DNA of 53,458 nt, from assembly GCA_045866275.1 (NCBI GenBank), contig BAAFRX010000015.1, forward strand, positions 1 to 53,458. Direction: 5' to 3'. The notes under the pieces are model-generated. The model was not told the origin of the DNA. It searched no databases and was given only the letters and a program-made list of their open reading frames with translations. This stretch comes from Sideroxyarcus sp045866275 (lineage in GTDB: Bacteria; Pseudomonadota; Gammaproteobacteria; Burkholderiales; Gallionellaceae). The position numbers and the translations under genes were made by a program. Positions 40,562 through 49,264 of the stretch are shown here, in pieces (the stretch's first letter is position 1; each line of letters begins with the position of its first letter).

Positions 40562-43500
40562 CTATTGGCTATAGACCACCCGCACATTCTGCGCCTCGCA
40601 TATCGCGCGCAGTCCGTCGAGCAACTCGTCCGGCAAAGTGACTTTCCATTCGTCGCCCAGCCGCAGGGTCGCCACACCGAGCAGATTGCGGTAATTGATC
40701 TGCACCGGGCATTCGCCGCCGCGATACGGCTTGAGCAGTTCCGCCAGTTGCGCCACGCGCACCGTGTCGTCGATGGAGCAATCGATGTCGAGACGCTGTG
40801 CAAAGGCGGCGCGTGCAGAGGCGAAATCGAACAGCGCATCCGCCGTGATGCGCATGCCGCCGGAATAATCGTCCAGGCTGGCGCGGCCGCGCGCGACCAC
40901 CAGCTGGTCGTCGCGCAGCCAGGTGCGGTTCGGCTCGTACAAATCATTGAACACCGTCATTTCGATCTGCGCGCTGCCGTCGTCGAGCGTGACCACCGCC
41001 ATCTTGCCGCGCCGGGTTTGCAGGATGCGCACCCCGCTGACGATGCCCGCCAGCACCAGTTCCTTTTCCTGCCGCCGCGACTTGCCATTGGCGGGCGGCA
41101 GCATCTCAGGCGTCACTTCTGCCAGGCGCATGCTGACGAAACGCGACAGTTCGGGCGCAAATTCCTGATAGGGATGGCCGGAAAGGTAGAAGCCGAGCGC
41201 GGTCTTTTCCTGTTGCAACTGTTCGCGCAATTTCCAGCGCGGCACATCGGCCAGTTGCAGCGGCATGATTTCCGATTCTGCTTCACCGAACAGGCTGCAC
41301 TGGTTCGCCGCGCGCGCGCGCTGTTCGGCATCGCTCAAGGCGGCATCGAGGGAGGCGAGCAGCTGGGCGCGATGGTCGCTGATGCAATCGAACGCGCCGG
41401 CCTTGATCAGCGCCTCGACGGCGCGCCGGTTGACGACGCGATTGTCCACACGGCGGCAGAAATCGAACAGGTCCCTGAATGCGCCGCCCTGCCGCGCTGC
41501 GACGATGTTCTCCACCGCCGCCTCGCCCGTCCCCTTGATCGCGCCCAGACCGTAGGCAATGGTTTTTTCGTCCACCGGGGTAAACCGAAACAGCGAACGG
41601 TTGATGTCCGGCGGCAGGATGGTCAGGCCCTGCAGTTGTGCATCCTGGTAGAAGAAACTGACCTTGTCGGTGTTGACCATTTCCGAGGTCAGGGTCGATG
41701 CCATGAAGGCGGCGGGATAATGACATTTCAGATACGCCGTCTGGTAGGCGACCAGCGAATACGCGGCGGCGTGCGACTTGTTAAAACCGTAGCCGGCGAA
41801 CTTCTCCATGGTATCGAAGATTTCGTTCGCCTTTTTTTCGTCAATGCCGTTCTGCGCCGCCCCGGCCACGAAAATGCCGCGCTGCTCCGCCATCTCCTCG
41901 GCTTTCTTTTTGCCCATGGCGCGGCGCAGCATGTCGGCGCCGCCCAGCGTGTAACCGGCCACCACCTGCGCCGCCTGCATCACCTGCTCCTGGTACACCA
42001 TGATGCCGTAGGTCGCGCCCACCACTTTTTCCAAACAGGGATGGGGAATGATGACCTGTTCTTTGCCGTGCTTGCGGTTGATGTAATCGGGAATGAAATC
42101 CATCGGGCCGGGCCGGTAAAGCGCGTTCAATGCGATCAGATCTTCCAGGCAATCGGGCTTGGCCTTCACCAGCGTGTCCTTCATGCCGCGCGACTCGAAC
42201 TGGAACACGGCGGTGGTGTTCGCGGTTTTGAAAATCCTGTCGTAGGTTTCCTTGTCGTCGAGCGGGATGGTGTCGATACTAAAAGCATCCACTCGCGCCA
42301 GCGAGGAACGTTCGCCCCCTCTGCCATCGGGGGAGGGTTGGGGTGGGGGAACACTCCCGGAATCCGGTTTCGCACTTTGCAGCGCATTGATGTAACGCAC
42401 CGCCCAGTCGATGATGGTCAGGGTGCGCAGACCGAGGAAGTCGAACTTGACCAGGCCGACCGCCTCCACGTCGTCCTTGTCGTACTGGCTCACCGTGCTT
42501 TCGCTGCCCTCGGCGCAATACAACGGACAGAAATCGGTCAGTTTCCCGGGCGCGATCAGTACCCCGCCCGCGTGCATGCCGACGTTGCGCGTCAGGTCCT
42601 CCAGGCGCTCGCCCAGCTCCAGCAATTCCTCCACCCCCTCTTCGCTGGCGATGATGGCGTTGAACTCCGGCTCCATCGCGCGCGCCTTTTGCAGCGACAC
42701 CGGTTTCACGCCTTCGACGGGAACCAGCTTGGACAGGCGGTCGCACAGCATGTAGGGAAAATCCAGCACGCGCCCGACATCGCGGATCACCGCCTTGGAG
42801 GCCATGGTGCCGAACGTGGCGATCTGTGAAACGCAGTGCGCGCCGTAGCGGTGGCGCACGTACTCGATCACGCGCTCGCGCCCGTCTTGGCAGAAGTCCA
42901 CGTCGAAGTCGGGCATCGACACCCGCTCCGGATTGAGGAAGCGCTCGAACAGCAGGTCATAGCGCAAGGGATCGAGATCGGTGATGCCGAGCGAATAGGC
43001 GACCAGCGAACCGGCGCCGGAACCGCGCCCGGGCCCGACCGGCACGCCGTTGGGGAACTTCTCGTCGCGGAACGATTTCGCCCAGCGGATGAAGTCGGCC
43101 ACGATCAGGAAGTAGCCGGGAAACCCCATCTTGATGATGGTGCCGATCTCGAAATCGAGCCGTGCCTGGTATTCCGGCAGTTTGCCCGCGCGCGCGGAGG
43201 AATCCGGATACAGTTGTTGCATGCGCTGTTGCAAACCGCGCTGCGCTTCACTGCGCAGAAAATCGTCCAGTGTTTCGCCCTGCGGCGTCGGGAAGTCCGG
43301 CAACTGCGGTTTGCCCAGTTTCAGCGTCAGATTGCAGCGCTTGGCGATCTCCACGCTGTTCTGCAACGCCTGCGGCAAATCGGCGAACAGCTCGCGCATC
43401 TCCGCCTGCGTCGTGAAGTATTGCTGTGGGGTGAATGCCTTCTGGCGGCGCTTGTCGTTCAGCACATAGCCTTCGGCGATGCACACCCGCGCTTCATGCG

Positions 43501-44131
43501 CCTTGAAAGCGTCGCGCGTGAGAAATTGCACCGGATGCGTGGCCACCACCGGCAACGCGAGTTGCGCGGCCAGTTGCACCGTGTCACGCAGATGCGCTTC
43601 CCCGCGCGGCACGCCACAGCGCTGCACTTCCAGATAGAAACGGTCCGGAAACAGCGCGGCATATTCCTGCGCCAGCTGCCGGGCGCTCGCGGCATTCCCG
43701 TGCAGCAGGGCGCCGCCGACTTCCCCCAGATGTGCGCCCGACAGCGCGATCAGCCCCTCTGTATCCTCATGCAGCCACTGCTTGCGCAGCTCCGGGCGGC
43801 CGCGATACTGGTTCTCCAGATAGGCGCGGGTGAGCAGTTCGCACAGGCGCAGATACCCGGCATTCGACTGGCACAACAACAACAAGCGGAACGGCTGCTC
43901 GCGCGCCGCGTCGTTGCTGACGAACACGTCGCAACCGACCACCGGTTTGATGCCCGCGCCGCGCGCCGCCTTGTAGAACTTGACCAGCCCGAACACATTC
44001 GACAGATCGGTCAGCGCCAGCGCCGGCATGGCATCCGCTCTCGCCGCCGCCACCGCCTCGCCGATGCGCACGATGCCATCGGCAATGGAATATTCGCTAT
44101 GCAAACGCAGATGAATGAAGGAAGGGGGCAT
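40562..44131 (-). CDS. dnaE: DNA polymerase III alpha subunit
   Basis: A 1189-residue replicative polymerase subunit. The N-terminal PHP domain starts with FIHLRLHSEYS, the palm carries the catalytic PDFDVDFCQDGRE (about 400), GPGRGSGAGSLVAY precedes it, and an OB-fold and C-terminal domain follow. It is slightly longer than most DnaE proteins; residues about 588-612 (SVPPPQPSPDGRGGERS) are encoded by a palindromic repeat inserted in frame. The surrounding sequence (WAVRYINA before, IPLDDKETYDRIFKTANTTAVFQ after) is normal, so the protein should work. Confidence 0.97.
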   Translation of the reverse strand: MPPSFIHLRLHSEYSIADGIVRIGEAVAAARADAMPALALTDLSNVFGLVKFYKAARGAGIKPVVGCDVFVSNDAAREQPFRLLLLCQSNAGYLRLCELLTRAYLENQYRGRPELRKQWLHEDTEGLIALSGAHLGEVGGALLHGNAASARQLAQEYAALFPDRFYLEVQRCGVPRGEAHLRDTVQLAAQLALPVVATHPVQFLTRDAFKAHEARVCIAEGYVLNDKRRQKAFTPQQYFTTQAEMRELFADLPQALQNSVEIAKRCNLTLKLGKPQLPDFPTPQGETLDDFLRSEAQRGLQQRMQQLYPDSSARAGKLPEYQARLDFEIGTIIKMGFPGYFLIVADFIRWAKSFRDEKFPNGVPVGPGRGSGAGSLVAYSLGITDLDPLRYDLLFERFLNPERVSMPDFDVDFCQDGRERVIEYVRHRYGAHCVSQIATFGTMASKAVIRDVGRVLDFPYMLCDRLSKLVPVEGVKPVSLQKARAMEPEFNAIIASEEGVEELLELGERLEDLTRNVGMHAGGVLIAPGKLTDFCPLYCAEGSESTVSQYDKDDVEAVGLVKFDFLGLRTLTIIDWAVRYINALQSAKPDSGSVPPPQPSPDGRGGERSSLARVDAFSIDTIPLDDKETYDRIFKTANTTAVFQFESRGMKDTLVKAKPDCLEDLIALNALYRPGPMDFIPDYINRKHGKEQVIIPHPCLEKVVGATYGIMVYQEQVMQAAQVVAGYTLGGADMLRRAMGKKKAEEMAEQRGIFVAGAAQNGIDEKKANEIFDTMEKFAGYGFNKSHAAAYSLVAYQTAYLKCHYPAAFMASTLTSEMVNTDKVSFFYQDAQLQGLTILPPDINRSLFRFTPVDEKTIAYGLGAIKGTGEAAVENIVAARQGGAFRDLFDFCRRVDNRVVNRRAVEALIKAGAFDCISDHRAQLLASLDAALSDAEQRARAANQCSLFGEAESEIMPLQLADVPRWKLREQLQQEKTALGFYLSGHPYQEFAPELSRFVSMRLAEVTPEMLPPANGKSRRQEKELVLAGIVSGVRILQTRRGKMAVVTLDDGSAQIEMTVFNDLYEPNRTWLRDDQLVVARGRASLDDYSGGMRITADALFDFASARAAFAQRLDIDCSIDDTVRVAQLAELLKPYRGGECPVQINYRNLLGVATLRLGDEWKVTLPDELLDGLRAICEAQNVRVVYSQ
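42312..42352. repeat. Palindromic repeat inserted in frame in dnaE
   Basis: The unit gccccctctgccatcggggg followed by agggttggggtggggg keeps the frame open through an essential gene. It belongs to the same type as 35145-35207 and 46261-46297 (ccctc...gaggg arms followed by gttgggg). Confidence 0.75.
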
Positions 44132-44226
44132 GATGCTCGGAATCGGAATGCGGCAAGGATTTTACCACCAGCACCCGCCAGGTCGCAGTTGATCCTGCAT
44201 ATCAACGAGAGGAGACCCCGGAAGCG

Positions 44227-45498
44227 TTACTTTCTTCCGATTGCCCGGTAACCGATGTCGCGCCGCATCTGCGCTCCGTCGAAATGAATCGCATCGGCGA
44301 ACTCATATGCTCGGTTCTGCGCCTGCTTCACCCTGTCGCCCAGCGCAACGATGCACAGCACGCGCCCACCGCTGGTGACGACCTTGCCGTCTTGCAAGGC
44401 GGTGCCGGCATGGAACACATGGCCGTCTTCCAGCGTCTTCGGCAAGCCCGTGATGACATCGCCTTTGCGCGGGGTGTCGGGGTAGTTCGCGGCAGCCATC
44501 ACCACGCCGAGCGCAGTGCGTCTATCCCATTCCGCTTCCACTTTGTCCAGGGTGCCGTTCACCGCGTGTTCGACGATGGCGGCGAGATCGCTCTTCAGCC
44601 GCAGCATGATGGGTTGTGTCTCGGGGTCGCCCATGCGGCAGTTGAATTCCAATACTTTGAGGCTGCCATCGGGTGAGATCATCAGACCGGCATACAGGAA
44701 TCCGGTATAGGTGATGCCTTCGCTTTCCATGCCACGCATGACGGGCTGGATGACTTCGCGCAACACGCGCGCATAGATTTCGGGCGTGACGACCGGCGCG
44801 GGTGAATACGCGCCCATGCCGCCGGTGTTGGGGCCGTTGTCGCCATCGAGCAGACGCTTGTGATCCTGGCTGGTGGCGAGCGGCAGCACGTGCTTGCCGT
44901 CCGCCATGACGATGAAACTGGCTTCTTCGCCCGCGAGGAATTCTTCGATGACCACGCGTGCGCCTGCATCACCGAGCTTATTATCAGACAACATCATGTC
45001 GATGGCATCGAACGCTTCTTGTTTCGACATCGCCACCACCACGCCCTTGCCCGCAGCCAGACCATCGGCCTTGATGACGATCGGTGCGCCCTGTTTTTCA
45101 ACATAAGCCTTCGCGGGAGCGATCTCGCTGAACGTCTCGAAGAAGGCAGTGGGGATGTGGTGGCGAGTCATGAAACGCTTGGCGAAATCCTTGGAGGATT
45201 CGAGCTGTGCCGCCGCCTTGGTGGGGCCGAATATCTTCAACCCCGCCGCGCGGAACGCATCCACCACGCCGGCCGCCAGCGGTGCTTCGGGACCGACGAC
45301 GGTGAGTTCGATGTGCTCGCGTTGCACGAAGGCGATGAGGTCTGTGATGGCTGTGATGGCAACGTTCTCCACGCCGTCTTCCAAGGCCGTGCCCGCATTA
45401 CCCGGCGCAACAAAAACTTTCTGCACCTTCGCACCCTGTGCCAGACGCCAAGCCAGCGCATGCTCGCGACCGCCGTTACCGATGACTAGTATTTTCAT
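44227..45498 (-). CDS. purD: Phosphoribosylamine-glycine ligase
   Basis: A 423-residue ATP-grasp enzyme of purine synthesis (GAR synthetase). It begins MKILVIGNGGREHALAWRL, with VIKADGLAAGKGV, FGPTKAAAQLE and the metal/ATP region LKVLEFNCRMGDPETQ. Length and blocks are standard. It is the last gene of a purH-vapB-vapC-purD series on the minus strand; a toxin-antitoxin pair separates it from purH, which is unusual because purH and purD are often adjacent. Confidence 0.97.
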   Translation of the reverse strand: MKILVIGNGGREHALAWRLAQGAKVQKVFVAPGNAGTALEDGVENVAITAITDLIAFVQREHIELTVVGPEAPLAAGVVDAFRAAGLKIFGPTKAAAQLESSKDFAKRFMTRHHIPTAFFETFSEIAPAKAYVEKQGAPIVIKADGLAAGKGVVVAMSKQEAFDAIDMMLSDNKLGDAGARVVIEEFLAGEEASFIVMADGKHVLPLATSQDHKRLLDGDNGPNTGGMGAYSPAPVVTPEIYARVLREVIQPVMRGMESEGITYTGFLYAGLMISPDGSLKVLEFNCRMGDPETQPIMLRLKSDLAAIVEHAVNGTLDKVEAEWDRRTALGVVMAAANYPDTPRKGDVITGLPKTLEDGHVFHAGTALQDGKVVTSGGRVLCIVALGDRVKQAQNRAYEFADAIHFDGAQMRRDIGYRAIGRK

Positions 45499-45510
45499 GG
45501 CTATCCCGCA

Positions 45511-45918
45511 TTATTTTGTTGAACGTCGCAATACCTGCACTGCCGGGACGGTGTCGTGTTGCGCCGCAATTTTTCCGAATGACTTGTCAAAGGAAACAAA
45601 AACATCATCACCATCGCTTAATGCCAAATGCAGCGCATCACCAAAATCCATTCCGGCTTCATACCATTTGACGGCGTGGCATAAAGCCTCGAATGATTTT
45701 GGTTTGAAATTGGGCAAGCCCAGCAGCATCCGCAAACTCTGCAACACTTCTTGGCGAGTGCACTCGTAAGACTCCAGCACCCACACCAACTCAAGCATCA
45801 CCGTAGGCGGAACGGTGTAAATTTCCGGGCGAGCCAACAGCTCGCGTGCCAATCTGAATTGTGCTGCGTCATCCTTCAGCAGGAAACGCGCCAATATATT
45901 GGTGTCGAGTGCAATCAT
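45511..45918 (-). CDS. vapC: VapC-like PIN-domain toxin
   Basis: A 135-residue PIN-domain protein, probable RNA-cleaving toxin. The acidic metal-binding residues are visible: D5 in ALDTNILARF, E in VMLELVWVLE (about 43), D in MDFGDALHLA (about 93) and FVSFDKSFGK (about 111). It overlaps the antitoxin gene by four bases. The pair lies between purH and purD, so purD may be transcribed through it. The PIN fold is certain; toxicity is not shown. Confidence 0.88.
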   Translation of the reverse strand: MIALDTNILARFLLKDDAAQFRLARELLARPEIYTVPPTVMLELVWVLESYECTRQEVLQSLRMLLGLPNFKPKSFEALCHAVKWYEAGMDFGDALHLALSDGDDVFVSFDKSFGKIAAQHDTVPAVQVLRRSTK

Positions 45919-46184
45919 TCGCGGGTTGCCGCGTCACGCGCCTTTAACATCTTGGAGATTTTTGCGCGCGCGGTTTTTTCATCAGATTTTTTTTCACCCC
46001 GCCTGGCCAGCAAACCGGCCGCATCCTCTACTGTGGTAACGGGAAACATCGGCAAAGGGATCAGCCGAATCTCGTTCCCCACAAATGAAATCGCAAATTC
46101 CGTTCCCACTGTGAGGTGGTGACTTTTCCGAATTTCATTGGGGATGACGAACTGCCCCTTGGTGGAAAGTTTTACGGTTTGCAT
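45915..46184 (-). CDS. vapB: AbrB/MazE-type antitoxin
   Basis: An 89-residue protein with an N-terminal swapped-hairpin AbrB/SpoVT DNA-binding domain (KLSTKGQFVIPNEIRKSHHLTVG, about residues 4-26) and a charged C-terminal tail (KKSDEKTARAKISKM) that would wrap the PIN toxin. It is translationally coupled to the toxin (ATGA) and would repress its own promoter. Confidence 0.88.
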   Translation of the reverse strand: MQTVKLSTKGQFVIPNEIRKSHHLTVGTEFAISFVGNEIRLIPLPMFPVTTVEDAAGLLARRGEKKSDEKTARAKISKMLKARDAATRE

Positions 46185-46260
46185 ATAAAGCTCCTTCTGG
46201 TAAGTCTGCGCATCTTACCTATTTGCGTTCATTTGCACCAGGCCTGAATGAAGGCACGGC

Positions 46261-46297
46261 TCGCCCCTCCCTCACCTTGCAAGGAGAGGGGAGGGTG
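46261..46297. repeat. Palindromic intergenic repeat
   Basis: Arms cccctccctcacctt / aaggagaggggagg just after the purH stop. It resembles the elements embedded in dnaE and the HyfG-like gene, and lies in its usual intergenic setting here, between purH and the antitoxin gene. Confidence 0.65.
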
Positions 46298-46300
46298 CGC

Positions 46301-47866
46301 TCAATGTCTGAAGTGGCGGAAGCCGGTGAACACCATCGCTAACCCATGCTCGTCCGCCGCCGCGATGACTTCAGCATCGCGCATCGAGCCACCCGGCTGG
46401 ATAACCGCCTTGGCACCGGCTTCGGCCAGCACGTCCACGCCGTCGCGGAACGGGAAGAAGGCATCGGAGGCGACTACCGAACCCGCCAGACTCAGCCCGG
46501 CGTTCTGCGCCTTGATGCTGGCGATGCGCGTGCTGTCCACGCGGCTCATCTGGCCCGCGCCCACCCCCAATGTCTGGCCGCCTTTGCAGAACACGATGGC
46601 GTTGGATTTGACGAACTTGGCGACGCGGAAAGCGAACAGCAGGTCTTGCAATTGTTCTTTTGTCGGCTGGTTTTTGGTGACAACTTTGAGATGTTCGGGT
46701 TGCACCACGAACAGGTCAGGCGTCTGCACCAGCAGACCGCCGCCGACGCGCTTTAGGTCGTATTGGTTATGCGCATTGGACAGCGGCACGATCAGCACGC
46801 GCACATTCTGCTTGGCGGCAGTGACCGCCAGCGCGGCATCGGAAGCCGACGGTGCGATGATGAGTTCGACGAACTGGTTGGCGGTAATCTGTTTCGCGCT
46901 GGCTTCGTCCAGCTCGCGGTTGAAGGCGATGATGCCGCCGAACGCGGAAGTAGGGTCAGTCGCGTAGGCCAGCTTGTAGGCATTGAGCGGCGTATCTGCC
47001 ACTGCCACGCCGCACGGGTTGGCATGCTTGACGATGACGCAGGCGGGCTGCTCGAAGGTCTTCACCAGTTCCCACGTGGCATCCGCATCGCCGATGTTGT
47101 TGTAGGAAAGTTCCTTGCCCTGCACTTGCGTGTAATTGGAAATGCTGCCCGCCAGCGGGGTCAGCTCACGGTAGAACGCGGCCTTCTGGTGCGGGTTCTC
47201 CCCGTAGCGCATCTCCTGCACCTTGGCGAAGTTGAAATTGATCTGCGCGGGAAAATCGCTGCGTGTGCCATCGCTGTTGATCGTGGTGAGATAGTTGCTG
47301 ATGGCGGCATCGTAAGCGGCGGTGTGCGAAAAGGCTTTCTTGGCCAGGTCAAAACGCGTGGCTTCGCTCACCGCGCCCTTGTTGGTCTGCATCTCGGCCA
47401 GCACGTCGGCGTAATCGGCGGGGTCGGTGACGATGGCGACGTGCGCGTGATTCTTGGCTGCGGCGCGCACCATGGTCGGACCGCCGATGTCGATGTTCTC
47501 GATCGCGTCTTCCAGGGTGCAATTCGGTTTGGCGATGGTCGCCGCGAACGGATAAAGATTCACCACCACCAGATCGATGGTTGGGATGCCGTGCTTCTTC
47601 AACGTGGCGACGTGCTCGGGCAGATCGCGCCGTGCCAGAATGCCCGCGTGCACTTTCGGTTGCAGGGTTTTCACCCGACCGTCCAACATCTCGGGGAAGC
47701 CGGTGTAGTCCGCGACTTCGGTGCAGGGCACACCGTTGTCCGCCAGCAGCTTGGCAGTGCCGCCGGTGGAGAGCAGCTTCACGCCGAGGGCATGCAGCCC
47801 TTGCGCGAATTCGAGGACGCCGGACTTGTCCGACACGCTGATGAGGGCTTGGGTGATGGCTGTCAT
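46301..47866 (-). CDS. purH: Bifunctional AICAR formyltransferase/IMP cyclohydrolase
   Basis: A 521-residue enzyme for the last two steps of IMP synthesis. The N-terminal cyclohydrolase part has ALISVSDKSGV, STGGTAKLL and RVKTLQPKVHAGILARR; the C-terminal transformylase part has VKHANPCGVAVAD, SNAIVFCKGGQTLGVGAGQMSRVDS and FPFRDGVD. Standard length. It follows fis on the same strand by 45 bases. Confidence 0.97.
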   Translation of the reverse strand: MTAITQALISVSDKSGVLEFAQGLHALGVKLLSTGGTAKLLADNGVPCTEVADYTGFPEMLDGRVKTLQPKVHAGILARRDLPEHVATLKKHGIPTIDLVVVNLYPFAATIAKPNCTLEDAIENIDIGGPTMVRAAAKNHAHVAIVTDPADYADVLAEMQTNKGAVSEATRFDLAKKAFSHTAAYDAAISNYLTTINSDGTRSDFPAQINFNFAKVQEMRYGENPHQKAAFYRELTPLAGSISNYTQVQGKELSYNNIGDADATWELVKTFEQPACVIVKHANPCGVAVADTPLNAYKLAYATDPTSAFGGIIAFNRELDEASAKQITANQFVELIIAPSASDAALAVTAAKQNVRVLIVPLSNAHNQYDLKRVGGGLLVQTPDLFVVQPEHLKVVTKNQPTKEQLQDLLFAFRVAKFVKSNAIVFCKGGQTLGVGAGQMSRVDSTRIASIKAQNAGLSLAGSVVASDAFFPFRDGVDVLAEAGAKAVIQPGGSMRDAEVIAAADEHGLAMVFTGFRHFRH

Positions 47867-47911
47867 GATGTTTTCCAGAATAAAAAAGGGATTGGCGGGT
47901 AAAAACCGGAC

Positions 47912-48166
47912 CTACATAATGCCGTGCAACTGCATTTTTTTGCGCAGGGTGTTGCGGTTGATGCCAAGCAACTCCGCCGCGCGCGTCTGGTTGCTGCCCG
48001 CATACTGCAACACGGTTTCGATCAGCGGTTTTTCCACGCAGCACAGCACCATGTCGTAGATGGCAACCGAGGGATCTTCGCCATCCAGGTGCTTGAAATA
48101 ATCGTTCAACGCCTTGCGCACATGTTTGGCGATATCGTTCTCGCTGATCGGACAGTTCTCACCCAT
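47912..48166 (-). CDS. fis: Fis-family nucleoid DNA-binding protein
   Basis: An 84-residue protein; the C-terminal helix-turn-helix (ETVLQYAGSNQTRAAELLGINRNTLRKKM) is the Fis signature. Fis bends DNA and affects rRNA transcription and recombination. ATG at 48166 has AAAGGAA upstream and gives the compact betaproteobacterial form. It is in the conserved dusB-fis order, ten bases after dusB. Confidence 0.95.
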   Translation of the reverse strand: MGENCPISENDIAKHVRKALNDYFKHLDGEDPSVAIYDMVLCCVEKPLIETVLQYAGSNQTRAAELLGINRNTLRKKMQLHGIM

Positions 48167-48176
48167 TTCGATTCCT

Positions 48177-49169
48177 TTACACGTATTGCAGTTGCAGGTT
48201 GCCGCTTTGCAGTTCATCAAAAAATGCGTTCGCCGCGGACAGTTGTTCTTCCACACTTTCCAGCTGATTCATCCGGTGCCGGAACACGGCCGATCCGGGC
48301 AGGCCTTTGGTGTACCAGGAGATGTGTTTGCGCGCCACGCGCAGGCCGGTCTGCTCGCCGTAGAAGGCATACAGGTCGTGCAAGTGTTGCACGAGAACCG
48401 TGCGAACATCCTCCACCGCCGGCGCGGGCAGATGTTCGCCGGTGGCCAGAAAATGCGCGATTTCGCGGAACAGCCACGGCCGCCCCTGTGCGGCGCGCCC
48501 GATCATCACCGCATCGGCGCCGGTGTGTTGCAGCACATCCCGCGCCTTTTCCGGCGTGGTGATGTCGCCATTGGCGATCACCGGAATGCGCACGCTCGAT
48601 TTCACCGCGCGGATCGTGTCGTATTCGGCCTCGCCGGTGTAGGCGCAGGCGCGGGTGCGGCCATGGATGGCGAGCGCCTGGATGCCGCTGTCTTCGGCGA
48701 TGCGCGCGATGTTGACCGCGTTGCGATTTTGTTTGTCCCAGCCGGTGCGGATCTTCAGCGTGACCGGCACATCCACCGCGCCGACCACCGCCTCTAGCAG
48801 TTCGCCCACCAGCTTCTCGTTCTGCAATAGCGCCGAGCCGGCCATCACATTGCAAATCTTCTTCGCCGGGCAGCCCATGTTGATGTCGATGATCTGCGCG
48901 CCGTGATCGACGTTATGGCGCGCCGCCTGCGCCAGCATCTTCGGATCGGCGCCGACGATCTGCACCGAGATCGGATCGACCTCGCCTTCGTGGTTGGCAC
49001 GGCGGCGGGTTTTCTCCGAACCGTACAGCAGCGAGTTGGAGGCCACCATCTCGGACACGGCCATGCCCGCGCCCATGCGTTTGCACAACATGCGGAACGG
49101 CCGGTCGGTCACGCCAGCCATGGGCGCGACGATCAGGTTGTTTTTTAATTTGTAGCGGCCGATTTGCAT
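48177..49169 (-). CDS. dusB: tRNA-dihydrouridine synthase B
   Basis: A 330-residue FMN enzyme that reduces uridine in the tRNA D-loop. It shows APMAGVTDRPFR, the catalytic Cys in INMGCPAKK (about residue 99), HGRTR and the FMN-phosphate site ADAVMIGRAAQGRPWLF. The dusB-fis pair is widely conserved and couples fis expression to dusB. Confidence 0.96.
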   Translation of the reverse strand: MQIGRYKLKNNLIVAPMAGVTDRPFRMLCKRMGAGMAVSEMVASNSLLYGSEKTRRRANHEGEVDPISVQIVGADPKMLAQAARHNVDHGAQIIDINMGCPAKKICNVMAGSALLQNEKLVGELLEAVVGAVDVPVTLKIRTGWDKQNRNAVNIARIAEDSGIQALAIHGRTRACAYTGEAEYDTIRAVKSSVRIPVIANGDITTPEKARDVLQHTGADAVMIGRAAQGRPWLFREIAHFLATGEHLPAPAVEDVRTVLVQHLHDLYAFYGEQTGLRVARKHISWYTKGLPGSAVFRHRMNQLESVEEQLSAANAFFDELQSGNLQLQYV

Positions 49170-49264
49170 GATGGGTTCCGTGGGGGGCGCTGATTATAAT
49201 TTAATCAGATGCCTCATGCTATGATGCCGGTGAATTTTTCTGCGCATCGTTCAAGAGATTCAAC

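Noticed and set aside
25789..40641. Long plus-strand open frames (up to about 800 codons) across the Ehr region
   Set aside because: They run opposite to the twelve well-conserved membrane-subunit genes, are rich in His, Gln, Arg and Gly, match no family, and are the usual antisense frames of GC-rich codon usage.
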